Part shown: positions 50,227 through 57,667 of the stretch, one piece after another
Layout: every line of letters begins with the position of its first letter
How positions within the stretch are numbered: position 1 is the stretch's first letter
Source of the DNA: JAVWJP01 sp036638975
Lineage (GTDB): Bacteria; Bacillota; Clostridia; Oscillospirales; Ruminococcaceae
DNA: 64,000 nt
Assembly: GCA_036638975.1 (NCBI GenBank)
Contig: JAVWJP010000006.1
Span: forward strand, 27,010-91,009
Reading direction: 5' to 3'
The notes under the pieces: model-generated
Seen by the model: only the letters and a program-made list of their open reading frames with translations
Database searches by the model: none
What the model was told of the DNA's origin: nothing
Program-made: the position numbers and the translations under genes

Positions 50227-51446
50227 TATTTGACAGGGCAATAAAACCACATAAAAACGAAGCCACAGCTGTCGGGACGGTAATTACAGGAGCGGGCGGC
50301 TGGACAACCGGCGGAAGCCTTGAAACAGGACAAAGCGCGGCTATGAAGATATCGGCTGTAAACGCCTGCGTTGAAGCTATAACCAATTCTATAAGCAAAT
50401 TGCCGATATTTATAATTAACAGTAAAAACAAAGAACATATAAACCACCCTGTTTTAAAAATTTTAACAGAGCGACCAAACGAGGCAATGACACCCAGCAC
50501 ATACAAAAAACTTATAGAAACAAACCGCCTTCTTTGCGGCAACGGCTATGCGCTTATAGTACGTGACCCAAAAAATGCGCGCCCGCTTGAGCTTATACCT
50601 ATGCAGGCACAATGCTGTATGCCCTGCTTTGATGAAACGGGGCGGCTTTTCTATAGATACACAAACCCCGGTACAGGGCAGATGCGCTGCCTAAGCCCCT
50701 TTGATGTGCTTCACTATAAAGCGTATTCAGAGGACGGAATAAACGGAATATCGGTGTTAAAGCGTGCTAATGAGGTTATAAGCACGGCGCTTTCGGCACA
50801 GAGGTATGAAGAAAATTTTTACTCGCAAAATGCACAGCCTGTGGGCGTGCTAAGTGTTGAAGGCTCGCTTGACAAAAACGCAAAGGCGGTGGTGCATGAG
50901 GAATGGGAAAAAATGCACAGAGGTATAGACAATGCTTTTCGCATAGCGGTTTTAGACAGCGCCATGAAGTACCAGCAAATAAGCATAAGCCCTAAGGACG
51001 CGCAGTTTGTAGAGAGCAAGGCGGTGAGCATAGAGGACATATCGCGCTTTTTCGGTGTGCCGCTTTATAAAATAAATGCGGGAAAGCAAAGCTACAGCAG
51101 CAACGAGCAAAACGGCATTGAATATGTGGTGAACACCTTGCACCCAATTGTTACGCAGTACGAGGAGGAGGACAGCTACAAGCTGCTTTTTGACAGCGAG
51201 CGGGCGCGTGGGCTGGAGGTGCGCAGAAATATGATGGCAGAGCTGCGCGGAGATAGCAAAAGCCGTGCCGAATGGTACAAAACAGGGCGCGAAATAGGGT
51301 ATTTTAGTGTAAACGATATTTGCGCTTTGGAGGACACACCAAATGTTGCGGGCGGTGAAAGCCGGAATGCAAGCCTTAATTATGTCCCGCTGGAGGATTT
51401 TGCAGAGCTTAGCCATAACAGAAATACAGCGAAGGGGGGTGAGTAA
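50223..51446 (+). CDS. Portal protein (HK97 family)
   Basis: This 407-residue protein forms the dodecameric ring at the head vertex through which DNA passes. It has the family's N-terminal V-N-A-C-V-E-A-I-T-N-S-I-S-K-L-P, R-P-N-E-A-M-T, G-N-G-Y-A and the clip/stem segments up to F-F-G-V-P and E-V-R-R-N-M-M-A-E-L. TTG start with AAAGGGGG upstream, overlapping the previous stop. The C-terminal tail overlaps the protease gene region. Confidence 0.92.
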   Translation: MIFDRAIKPHKNEATAVGTVITGAGGWTTGGSLETGQSAAMKISAVNACVEAITNSISKLPIFIINSKNKEHINHPVLKILTERPNEAMTPSTYKKLIETNRLLCGNGYALIVRDPKNARPLELIPMQAQCCMPCFDETGRLFYRYTNPGTGQMRCLSPFDVLHYKAYSEDGINGISVLKRANEVISTALSAQRYEENFYSQNAQPVGVLSVEGSLDKNAKAVVHEEWEKMHRGIDNAFRIAVLDSAMKYQQISISPKDAQFVESKAVSIEDISRFFGVPLYKINAGKQSYSSNEQNGIEYVVNTLHPIVTQYEEEDSYKLLFDSERARGLEVRRNMMAELRGDSKSRAEWYKTGREIGYFSVNDICALEDTPNVAGGESRNASLNYVPLEDFAELSHNRNTAKGGE

Positions 51447-51508
51447 AAATAAAAACGATACTTAAAAGCGTAGACGGTGTAAACGAAATAAGCATAAGCG
51501 GTATTATA

Positions 51509-52258
51509 GTGCAAAATGATGATAGCGGGCTTTATGAATGGCTGGGTTATGAGGCTGTGTGCCCAAATGATGTTATAGCTGCGCTTGAAGCACTGGGAGG
51601 CAAGCCTGTAACAGTAAAGGTTGACAGCCGCGGCGGCTCGCTTTTTGCGGGTGCTGTGCTTTACGGCGAATTTATGCAATATAGCGGGACAGTTACCTTT
51701 GAAGTCGTGGGGCTTGCGGCATCTGCGGCATCTGCAATGGTTATGGCAAGCGCAAAAGAGGGCAGCCGTTGTGTAATATCGCCGATGGGAATGATGATGA
51801 TACACAATGTGCAAAGCGGCACGGAGGGAGATTACCGCGAAATGGAAAAGGCGGCGGCTATGCTTAAAGCGGCAAACGAAAGCGCAATAAATGCGTATTG
51901 CCTTAAAACAGGGCTTGCAAAAGCCCAAATAGCCGAGATGATGGACGCCGAAACGTGGCTTGCGGCTGACGAGGCTGTAAAAATGGGCTTTGCAGATGAG
52001 ATTATGTTTACGGAGGACCAAAAAGCAAAAACAGAGCAAAGCGTTGTAAGCAAAGCCGAAAAAGCAAGCCTTAAAAATGCTTACGGCTGTGCCGCAATGC
52101 CTGCGGGCGAGCTTTTAGCGGCACTTAGAAGCCTAAAAAAACAGGGAGATAAAACAGAAATGGCTTTAGAAAAAGCAAAAGACGAGGACGAAAACGCAGC
52201 ATATACACAGAAGCTTGCGCTTATAGCGCTTGAAGAAATAAGATTTGGGGGAAAATAA
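51509..52258 (+). CDS. ClpP-like prohead maturation protease
   Basis: This S14-type protease processes capsid subunits during head maturation. The nucleophile is in the G-L-A-A-S-A-A-S segment (about residues 70-77), the His in M-M-M-I-H-N near residue 98, followed by a helical domain. From the first standard start codon (GTG 51509) it is 249 residues. However, a matching N-terminal frame (V-K-I-K-T-I-L-K-S-V-D-G-V-N-E-I-S-I-S) opens at 51443, and the strong GGGGGGTGAG site at 51433-51442 points to a start near 51449, where only ATA is available. Confidence 0.88.
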   Translation: MQNDDSGLYEWLGYEAVCPNDVIAALEALGGKPVTVKVDSRGGSLFAGAVLYGEFMQYSGTVTFEVVGLAASAASAMVMASAKEGSRCVISPMGMMMIHNVQSGTEGDYREMEKAAAMLKAANESAINAYCLKTGLAKAQIAEMMDAETWLAADEAVKMGFADEIMFTEDQKAKTEQSVVSKAEKASLKNAYGCAAMPAGELLAALRSLKKQGDKTEMALEKAKDEDENAAYTQKLALIALEEIRFGGK

Positions 52259-52259
52259 C

Positions 52260-53507
52260 ATGGAAAAAACATACGAACTTAAAAACAAAAGGCAGGAGCT
52301 TTTAGACAAGGCAAAAAAAGCGGTGGAGGCTAAGTCAATGGAGGAATACTCCGCTTCAATGGTAGAGGTGAAAAGCATCAACGCAGAGATAGAAGCGCTT
52401 GAAAGCCTTGATGCTGAGGCTGGGCGCTTTGAAAACCACGAAACCCGCATAGGGCAGCTTGCGCTTGCAGGTGAGGCTATAAAAGCCGAGGAGCAAAAAG
52501 CCTCTGCAATGGACACGGCGCGCAGCGGGAATGAATATGCCAACGCATGGGCAAGGGCTATAAGAAACAAAGCCGACGTCGATGGCGGCGCACATGACGA
52601 AAAGTTAAAGCCGCTTTATAATGCGCTTACTATAGGCGGCGGTACACCCGCAGGTACAGAGGGGGGCTTTTTGGTACCTGTTGAGTTTGACAATATGATA
52701 CATAGAAAGATGAAAGACCTTGTGCGCCTTGCAGATTATTTTAATGTTGAAAATGTAACAGGGTACACTGGCTGGCGCGCGGTAGAAACAACTGCAAGCC
52801 GCACAAAATTGCCCGAAATTGACGAGGCGGCAAATATACCCGAAAACGACAAGCCGAGTTTTAAAAAGATTACTTATACTGTGCGCAAATTCGGCGACAG
52901 AATAGCGATTTCAAGCGAACTTTTAAACGACAATACGGCGGGGCTTATGGCATATTTGGCAGAGTGGTTCGCCCCGCGTGTTGTAATGACAGAGAACGCC
53001 TTGTTACTGGGGCTGCTTGATGGAATTACAGCAAAAAGCTTTACAGCAGGCAAAGAGGTTGCCGAACTTAAAGCAGTACTAAACAAGGGGCTTAATACAG
53101 CAATATCGCGCGGGGCAGTGCTGCTTGCAAACCAGTCGTCTTACGACTTTTTAGACGGTATTAACGATGCAGACGGGCGCGGAATACTTGTGCCTAACCC
53201 CGCAGACCAAGATGTTTACCGCTTTAAAGGCAGAACAATAATAGCTGCCGATAATGACCTTATACCCGACAGAACAGTGACCGCCACGGGTGCGGCAAAG
53301 GGCGACTATTACCCGCTGTATGTTGGTAATTTAAAAGCTTTCGGTACACTCTTTCGCCGGCAGGCGCTTGAATTTGCTGCTACAAATATCGGCGGGCAGG
53401 CGTGGACAACAGCGGCAACAGAGGTGCGCGGCATTGCAAGAATGGACGCGCAAAGGGTGGACGAGCTGGCGGCGGTTAAACGCGAAATATTTGTACCGGC
53501 AACATAA
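52260..53507 (+). CDS. Major capsid protein (HK97 fold)
   Basis: This 415-residue capsid subunit has an N-terminal ~110-residue charged coiled coil (scaffolding delta domain) that the protease probably removes. The HK97-type body starts at G-G-T-P-A-G-T-E-G-G-F-L-V-P and includes F-G-D-R-I-A-I-S-S-E-L-L-N-D, and an R-G-I-A-R-M-D-A-Q-R end. ATG 52260 has GGGGG 6-8 nt upstream. It follows the protease gene by one base. Confidence 0.93.
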   Translation: MEKTYELKNKRQELLDKAKKAVEAKSMEEYSASMVEVKSINAEIEALESLDAEAGRFENHETRIGQLALAGEAIKAEEQKASAMDTARSGNEYANAWARAIRNKADVDGGAHDEKLKPLYNALTIGGGTPAGTEGGFLVPVEFDNMIHRKMKDLVRLADYFNVENVTGYTGWRAVETTASRTKLPEIDEAANIPENDKPSFKKITYTVRKFGDRIAISSELLNDNTAGLMAYLAEWFAPRVVMTENALLLGLLDGITAKSFTAGKEVAELKAVLNKGLNTAISRGAVLLANQSSYDFLDGINDADGRGILVPNPADQDVYRFKGRTIIAADNDLIPDRTVTATGAAKGDYYPLYVGNLKAFGTLFRRQALEFAATNIGGQAWTTAATEVRGIARMDAQRVDELAAVKREIFVPAT

Positions 53508-53534
53508 TATATGCTGTGATAGGGGGTATTTTAT

Positions 53535-53849
53535 ATGGCGGTAAACATAACTGTGCTTGAGCCTGTTGAGGCATTGCGCGACTATTTGGGGGTGGGTGCG
53601 GAATGCGACGAGCTTATAAAGTCTGCCCGTGCCTCTGCCTTAGAGCAGCTAAGGCGCGCAACAGGGGTTAATTGGGAAGCGGAAAACGAGAACGCAGTTG
53701 CCGCCGAGGCAGTGCGCTGCCTTGTGTGGCTTAGCTTTTACGGAATACGCGACGACAGCAAAAATACAGAGTTCCTGCGCAAACACGCCATACAGCTTTT
53801 GTCACAGCTGCAATATTCGGCGGAGGTAAAGCGAAATGGCACTTTGTGA
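53535..53849 (+). CDS. Head-tail connector (gp6-like)
   Basis: This 104-residue helical protein of the gp6-like adaptor family has an A-L-R-D-Y-L-G-V start and an A-V-R-C-L-V-W-L-S-F-Y core. It binds the portal and extends the DNA channel. AGGGGG lies upstream and the gene overlaps the next by 14 bases. Confidence 0.8.
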   Translation: MAVNITVLEPVEALRDYLGVGAECDELIKSARASALEQLRRATGVNWEAENENAVAAEAVRCLVWLSFYGIRDDSKNTEFLRKHAIQLLSQLQYSAEVKRNGTL

Positions 53850-54441
53850 AAAAATAAGCTTGCTGGCTATAAAAAATAGTGGCTTTGCCCCGCAGGAAAT
53901 GAACTGGTGCGAAGCAAAAAAGCTTTGGGCAAGTGCAGAGCCGCAAAGTAAAAACACATTGCCCGCAAAAAATGGGGTTAGCGCCGCGGCTGTAAAGTTT
54001 ACCGTATATAAATGCGAGCTTACTGTGGAAAACGCTATTTTGTGGCGCGGCGGGCACTATGCTGTTACAGAGATAAAGGGTGCGGGCAAAAGCTATATAG
54101 AGGTTACGGCGGCACGGCTTGCGCCCTTTAACTGTACAGCCCTGCGCACAGAAAGCGCGGCAGATGAGCTAAAGCGACCTATAAAACAGCTTTGCAAGCT
54201 TTGCAGCTTCCCTGCATATCTGCTTGAAAAATGGCAGGGCTATGTGCAAGAAAAGCCAATGGCTACCACAGAGGAGGCTTTTATATTGGTTGCGCCAAAG
54301 GCGGCAGAGCTGCGGGCGGGCGACCTTGTAAGGCTTGCGCGCGGGGCAGAGCAAAAGGAGGAGGCTTATACAGTGCGCGTCTGTCACACACTTGAAGCTT
54401 ATAAAAATGAGTACGAAATTGCACGAAAGGCAGATGTATAA
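53836..54441 (+). CDS. Head-closure/adaptor-type protein with two beta domains
   Basis: This 201-residue protein lies where head-tail joining (Phage_H_T_join-like) proteins occur. Residues ~1-100 look like one such beta domain (F-T-V-Y-K-C-E-L ... W-R-G-G-H-Y-A-V-T-E-I). The second half (about 115-200) has a similar pattern, with A-G-D-L-V-R-L-A-R and Y-T-V-R-V-C-H-T-L. It is about twice the usual length, which suggests a duplication or fusion. Function is assigned mainly by position. Confidence 0.6.
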   Translation: MALCEKISLLAIKNSGFAPQEMNWCEAKKLWASAEPQSKNTLPAKNGVSAAAVKFTVYKCELTVENAILWRGGHYAVTEIKGAGKSYIEVTAARLAPFNCTALRTESAADELKRPIKQLCKLCSFPAYLLEKWQGYVQEKPMATTEEAFILVAPKAAELRAGDLVRLARGAEQKEEAYTVRVCHTLEAYKNEYEIARKADV

Positions 54442-54923
54442 TGCAAGTAATTAATCTAAGCGGGTTAAAAGCGCTTGAAAAAACCTTTAATAAACTGCTT
54501 AAAGAAGCACCCGAAGCACGGCAAAGGCTGAATACAGAGCTTGGCGAGCTGGCAGAAAAAGAGCTTAGAGCGAGCATGGCAGATGCCGGCATAAATGAAA
54601 ATACGGGGTTTATTAAAAGCCGGCAAATTAAGCATATAGGCTCGCGCGGCGGCTATGTTACGGTAAGACCCGCAGGCGGAACCGAGGGGGGAGGGACAGG
54701 CAAGGACAGCGCGGGTGCCATTACAAATTACCTTGAAAACGGGCACAAAATACCTTCGCATAAAAGAACAAAAGAGGAGGGCTACCGTCCCCGCATTAAG
54801 CTTGCGTTTGTGCGCGGGCGGCACTTTTACAGAAGTGCAAATGCAAGCATAGAGGCAAAGGCTCTTACTCTTGCACAAAAGTTTGCAGATGATATTGCCG
54901 AAAAAATAAGCGGGGGTGGTTAA
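54441..54923 (+). CDS. HK97 gp10-like tail-completion protein
   Basis: This 160-residue protein has an N-terminal helical part (L-K-A-L-E-K-T-F-N-K-L-L-K-E-A-P), a central segment with Gly-rich loop and N-Y-L-E-N-G-H, and a C-terminal R-H-F-Y-R-S-A helix, the HK97 gp10/tail-completion pattern. It starts on the last base of the previous stop and overlaps the next gene by 8 bases. Confidence 0.8.
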   Translation: MQVINLSGLKALEKTFNKLLKEAPEARQRLNTELGELAEKELRASMADAGINENTGFIKSRQIKHIGSRGGYVTVRPAGGTEGGGTGKDSAGAITNYLENGHKIPSHKRTKEEGYRPRIKLAFVRGRHFYRSANASIEAKALTLAQKFADDIAEKISGGG

Positions 54924-55377
54924 ACTGCTTTGCAGCACAAGTGTTTTAGATGAGATAAACAGGCGGATTGTTGCCGCCTTTCCCGAATGCAAAAATGTAT
55001 ATATAGACCTAGCCCCGCAGGAGTTTTTGCGGCCCGCATTTTTAATAGAGCTTATTAAAACAGACTGTAAAGACGTAAACCTTAACACTGTAAAGCACAC
55101 TGACTATTTTTTGATTACAGCCTTTGATATTGTAGATGAGCGCTACGAAACACAAACATTGCGGCTTATGGGAACGCAGCAAAGGCTTATCGGCATTTTT
55201 GCAGACGGCTTTTTGCGGCTGGAGGGGCGTGCGCCAAAGGTGCAGGCGACAAGCGGCGGGCGCGATTTTGACCGTACGTATGTAGATGTACAGATAAGCT
55301 ATAGCGAACAGCGCACGGCAGATAAAAAGCCTTTGCCGATAATGGAAAATTTAAAAACAAAAATAAGGGAGGAATAA
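54916..55377 (+). CDS. DUF6838 tail-terminator-like protein
   Basis: This 153-residue protein of the DUF6838 type has F-P-E-C-K-N-V-Y-I-D near residue 22 and F-L-I-E-L near 42. It is located just before the sheath gene as in other PBSX-like clusters, where the protein is thought to end the tail tube. ATG inside the previous gene. The alternative is a general neck protein. Confidence 0.75.
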   Translation: MVKLLCSTSVLDEINRRIVAAFPECKNVYIDLAPQEFLRPAFLIELIKTDCKDVNLNTVKHTDYFLITAFDIVDERYETQTLRLMGTQQRLIGIFADGFLRLEGRAPKVQATSGGRDFDRTYVDVQISYSEQRTADKKPLPIMENLKTKIREE

Positions 55378-55380
55378 TAA

Positions 55381-56454
55381 TTGGGCTTACCGAATATCAA
55401 CATAGAATTTAAAACGGCGGGGACTGCTGCCATAAAACGCAGCCAAAAAGGCACAGTAGGGCTTATTATAAAGGACGCAAACGCGGCGGCAAAGGGCACA
55501 CATATACTTACGAAAGCGGCGGAAGCGCCGCCGGAGCTGGGGGACAACAACAAAAAATATATAGAACAGGCTTTTATGGGCTATATAAACCCACCGCGTA
55601 TGGTTATTATTTATGTGCTTGCGGCAGATGCGGCAAACCTAAACGAAGCATTAAACTTTTTCGCGCTTACCGCCGTAGACTACCTTGCGGGTCCTGCCGA
55701 TTGCACCGCAAAGGAGGCTGCGGACATAGCTTCGTGGGTAAAAACTCAAAGAACAAATAACTATACGCCAAAAGCTGTTTTGCCAAACCAAAAAGCCGAC
55801 AGCGATGGCATAATAAACTTTACGGCAAGCGAGATTAAGACCGGTGAGAAAACACCGTATACTACAGCTCAATACTGCGCGCGCATAGCGGGGCTTATTG
55901 CAGGTACACCAATGAACATAGCCTGTACTTATGCACCGCTGCCCGAGGTAACAGACATAAAAAAGCTTACAAAAGCCGAGCTTGACAAGGCACAGGACGT
56001 AGGCGAATTTGTGTTGTACCACGACGGCATAAAGGTAAAGGCAGGGCGCGGTATAAACAGCCTTACCACTACTACACAGGATAAAGGTGAGCCGTTTAAA
56101 AAGATAAAAATTGTCGAAGCCGTTGACATGATACGCACAGACATTACCCGCACAGCGCAGGACAGCTTTATAGGCAAATATGCGAACAGCTATGACAATA
56201 AATGTTTGCTTATTACGGCTATAAGCGGGTATTTTTTACAGCTTGAGCTTGATGGGATTTTGTCGCGCGGCAAAAGCACGGTTGGCATAGACACAGCGGC
56301 GCAGGAGGCATATTTAAAGAGCCATGGCACAGATACAAGCAAAATGACAGCACAGGAGATAAAAGAGGCGGAAACAGGTGCAGAGGTGTTTTTGATGGCG
56401 AAAATAAGCATACTTGATGCCATAGAAGATATAAGCATATCAATAATTTTATAA
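55381..56454 (+). CDS. Contractile tail sheath protein
   Basis: This 357-residue Phage_sheath/XkdK-like protein forms the outer tail cylinder that contracts on infection. It starts L-P-N-I-N-I-E-F-K-T-A-G-T-A-A-I, has a G-R-G-I-N-S-L-T-T core strand and a C-terminal I-S-I-S-I-I-L end that exchanges strands between subunits. TTG start with GGGAGG upstream. The gene shows that the phage is a myovirus. Confidence 0.93.
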   Translation: MGLPNINIEFKTAGTAAIKRSQKGTVGLIIKDANAAAKGTHILTKAAEAPPELGDNNKKYIEQAFMGYINPPRMVIIYVLAADAANLNEALNFFALTAVDYLAGPADCTAKEAADIASWVKTQRTNNYTPKAVLPNQKADSDGIINFTASEIKTGEKTPYTTAQYCARIAGLIAGTPMNIACTYAPLPEVTDIKKLTKAELDKAQDVGEFVLYHDGIKVKAGRGINSLTTTTQDKGEPFKKIKIVEAVDMIRTDITRTAQDSFIGKYANSYDNKCLLITAISGYFLQLELDGILSRGKSTVGIDTAAQEAYLKSHGTDTSKMTAQEIKEAETGAEVFLMAKISILDAIEDISISIIL

Positions 56455-56467
56455 GGGGGAAAAATGA

Positions 56468-56902
56468 ATGGACGGTGCAAAAAGACAAATAAACGGCACA
56501 TTTGGCAGTGCATGGCTTGACAATGATTTTGTATCTGAGGTATACGGCTTGCAGGCAAAGGGTGCGCTTGAAAAAGAAGATGTGGCAAGATGCGGGCAGT
56601 TAAACAAGGATTTTAAAATTAAGGGCGTAAAGTATACAGGCTCGCTAAAGCTCTACAAGGTAAATAGCCGCATGGCTGCAAAAATAGGAGATGCTATACG
56701 CGCCGGCAAGGACATACGCTTTACAATAATTTCTAAGCTGGCAGACCCCGACGCATACGGCTCTGAGCGCGTAAAGCTTAACGGGGTAAGCTTTGACGAC
56801 TTGACACTTGCCGACTGGGAAGCGGACACGCTGGGTAAGGTTGAATGCACATTTACCTTTACAGACTTTGAATTTTTAGACAGAATAGAGGTGCAGAGCT
56901 GA
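56468..56902 (+). CDS. Tail tube protein (XkdM-like)
   Basis: This 144-residue protein matches the inner tube of PBSX-like contractile tails: N-G-T-F-G-S-A-W-L-D start, a K-Y-T-G-S-L-K-L-Y-K central strand and a C-terminal F-T-F-T-D-F-E-F-L-D-R. GGGGGA lies upstream; its stop overlaps the next start by one base. Confidence 0.9.
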   Translation: MDGAKRQINGTFGSAWLDNDFVSEVYGLQAKGALEKEDVARCGQLNKDFKIKGVKYTGSLKLYKVNSRMAAKIGDAIRAGKDIRFTIISKLADPDAYGSERVKLNGVSFDDLTLADWEADTLGKVECTFTFTDFEFLDRIEVQS

Positions 56903-57270
56903 TGGCTGAAAAAAGTGTGATAGATATGCTGCTTGAATTGCCACAGGAAGCGCCGCAAACTAAAAAAATAAAGGTCAAGCGCCTAAGCCGCAAAAATGCG
57001 CCTGTGGTGCTTGAGCTTACTGCGATATCTTATGAGCGCGTGCTTACCATAAGAGGGCAGCAAGATGACTTGGGCGTAGAAATACTTTTAGAGGGCGTAA
57101 CAGCGCCGGAGCTGCGCAACCGTAAGCTTATGGAAAAATACAAGGCAACAACGCCCGAGGAGCTTATAAAAAAGCTGTTTTTGCCCGGAGAGATAGAGGA
57201 CATAGCCCGCGAAGTAGAAAAGCTTTCGGGCTACCGCGTTACAAATATAGAGGATTTTAAAAAAAACTGA
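56902..57270 (+). CDS. Tail assembly chaperone, short form (XkdN-like)
   Basis: This 122-residue XkdN-like chaperone has K-R-L-S-R-K-N-A-P near residue 26 and a C-terminal G-Y-R-V-T-N-I-E-D-F-K-K-N. It guides tube and tape-measure assembly and is absent from the virion in related phages. Its last codons form a slippery heptamer, and a -1 frame continues past its stop codon (see next entry). Confidence 0.85.
   Translation: MAEKSVIDMLLELPQEAPQTKKIKVKRLSRKNAPVVLELTAISYERVLTIRGQQDDLGVEILLEGVTAPELRNRKLMEKYKATTPEELIKKLFLPGEIEDIAREVEKLSGYRVTNIEDFKKN
57261..57267 (+). promoter_or_regulatory. -1 frameshift slippery site
   Basis: A-AAA-AAC in the zero frame, inside a run of eight A's, directly followed by the TGA stop of the short chaperone. 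This is the classical heptamer for -1 programmed frameshifting. Confidence 0.75.
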
Positions 57271-57431
57271 CGACAGGCGGTACAGATGAAAATTTGTTGC
57301 TTTGGACAGTGTGCGCTTTGCACATAGGCCCTATGCAGTGGCGGCAACTGCCCGCCGGAGAAAAAGCAGTTTACAGGCTGCTTTACAATGAAATTTGCCG
57401 CGAAAACGGCAGATACAGCGTAAAGCCTTGA
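57267..57431 (+). CDS. Tail assembly chaperone, frameshift extension
   Basis: The -1 frame has no start codon and adds 54 residues (L-T-T-G-G-T-D-E-N-L-L-L-W ... Q-W-R-Q-L-P-A-G-E-K ... S-V-K-P) to the 122 of the short form, giving a 176-residue protein. The extension resembles the small protein that follows XkdN in related phages (T-T-G-G-T-x-E-N-L-L-L-W), so this is the G/GT-type pair in which the long form contacts the tape measure. Confidence 0.75.
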   Translation: MTTGGTDENLLLWTVCALHIGPMQWRQLPAGEKAVYRLLYNEICRENGRYSVKP

Positions 57432-57455
57432 AAAGCGCAGCAAAAGTGTTATAAT
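57428..57455 (+). promoter_or_regulatory. Internal promoter inside the tail operon
   Basis: TTGAAA (57428-57433), 16-bp spacer, perfect TATAAT (57450-57455) with a TGn extension (TGT) just before it. It starts inside the stop of the chaperone extension and points at the 31-residue peptide gene. It would be read by host sigma-A, also in the lysogen. Confidence 0.7.
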
Positions 57456-57498
57456 AAAGCTGTAAATAAGAACTATATGCAAGAAAGGCGGTATTAAT

Positions 57499-57594
57499 AT
57501 GGACTGGTTTCTGGTATTGCAGATATTGCTTATGGCTATAGGCTTTGGGCTTTTAATTTGGTGGGGTATAAGAATGCGCAGAAACAATAAATAA
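57499..57594 (+). CDS. 31-residue single-helix membrane peptide
   Basis: This tiny gene starts with ATG after AAAGGCGG (8 nt) and encodes one hydrophobic helix (residues ~4-24, W-F-L-V-L-Q-I-L-L-M-A-I-G-F-G-L-L-I-W-W) and a basic tail R-M-R-R-N-N-K, so the C-terminus is probably cytoplasmic. It has its own promoter and terminator in the middle of the tail genes, the layout of a phage moron. Possible roles are superinfection exclusion, a type I toxin-like peptide or a host-modifying factor; none is shown by the sequence. Confidence 0.6.
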   Translation: MDWFLVLQILLMAIGFGLLIWWGIRMRRNNK

Positions 57595-57609
57595 AATTAC
57601 GTGCTTTAT

Positions 57610-57639
57610 AAAAAGCGCTCCGATATCGGGGCGCTTTTT
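57610..57639 (+). terminator. Intrinsic terminator after the 31-residue peptide gene
   Basis: AAAAAGCGC / GCGCTTTTT outer stem with an inner CCGATATCGG self-complementary part and a T5 run. It stands directly upstream of the tape-measure ribosome site. Confidence 0.85.
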
Positions 57640-57667
57640 GCTACCCTAAAATTTGGAGGATAATATA

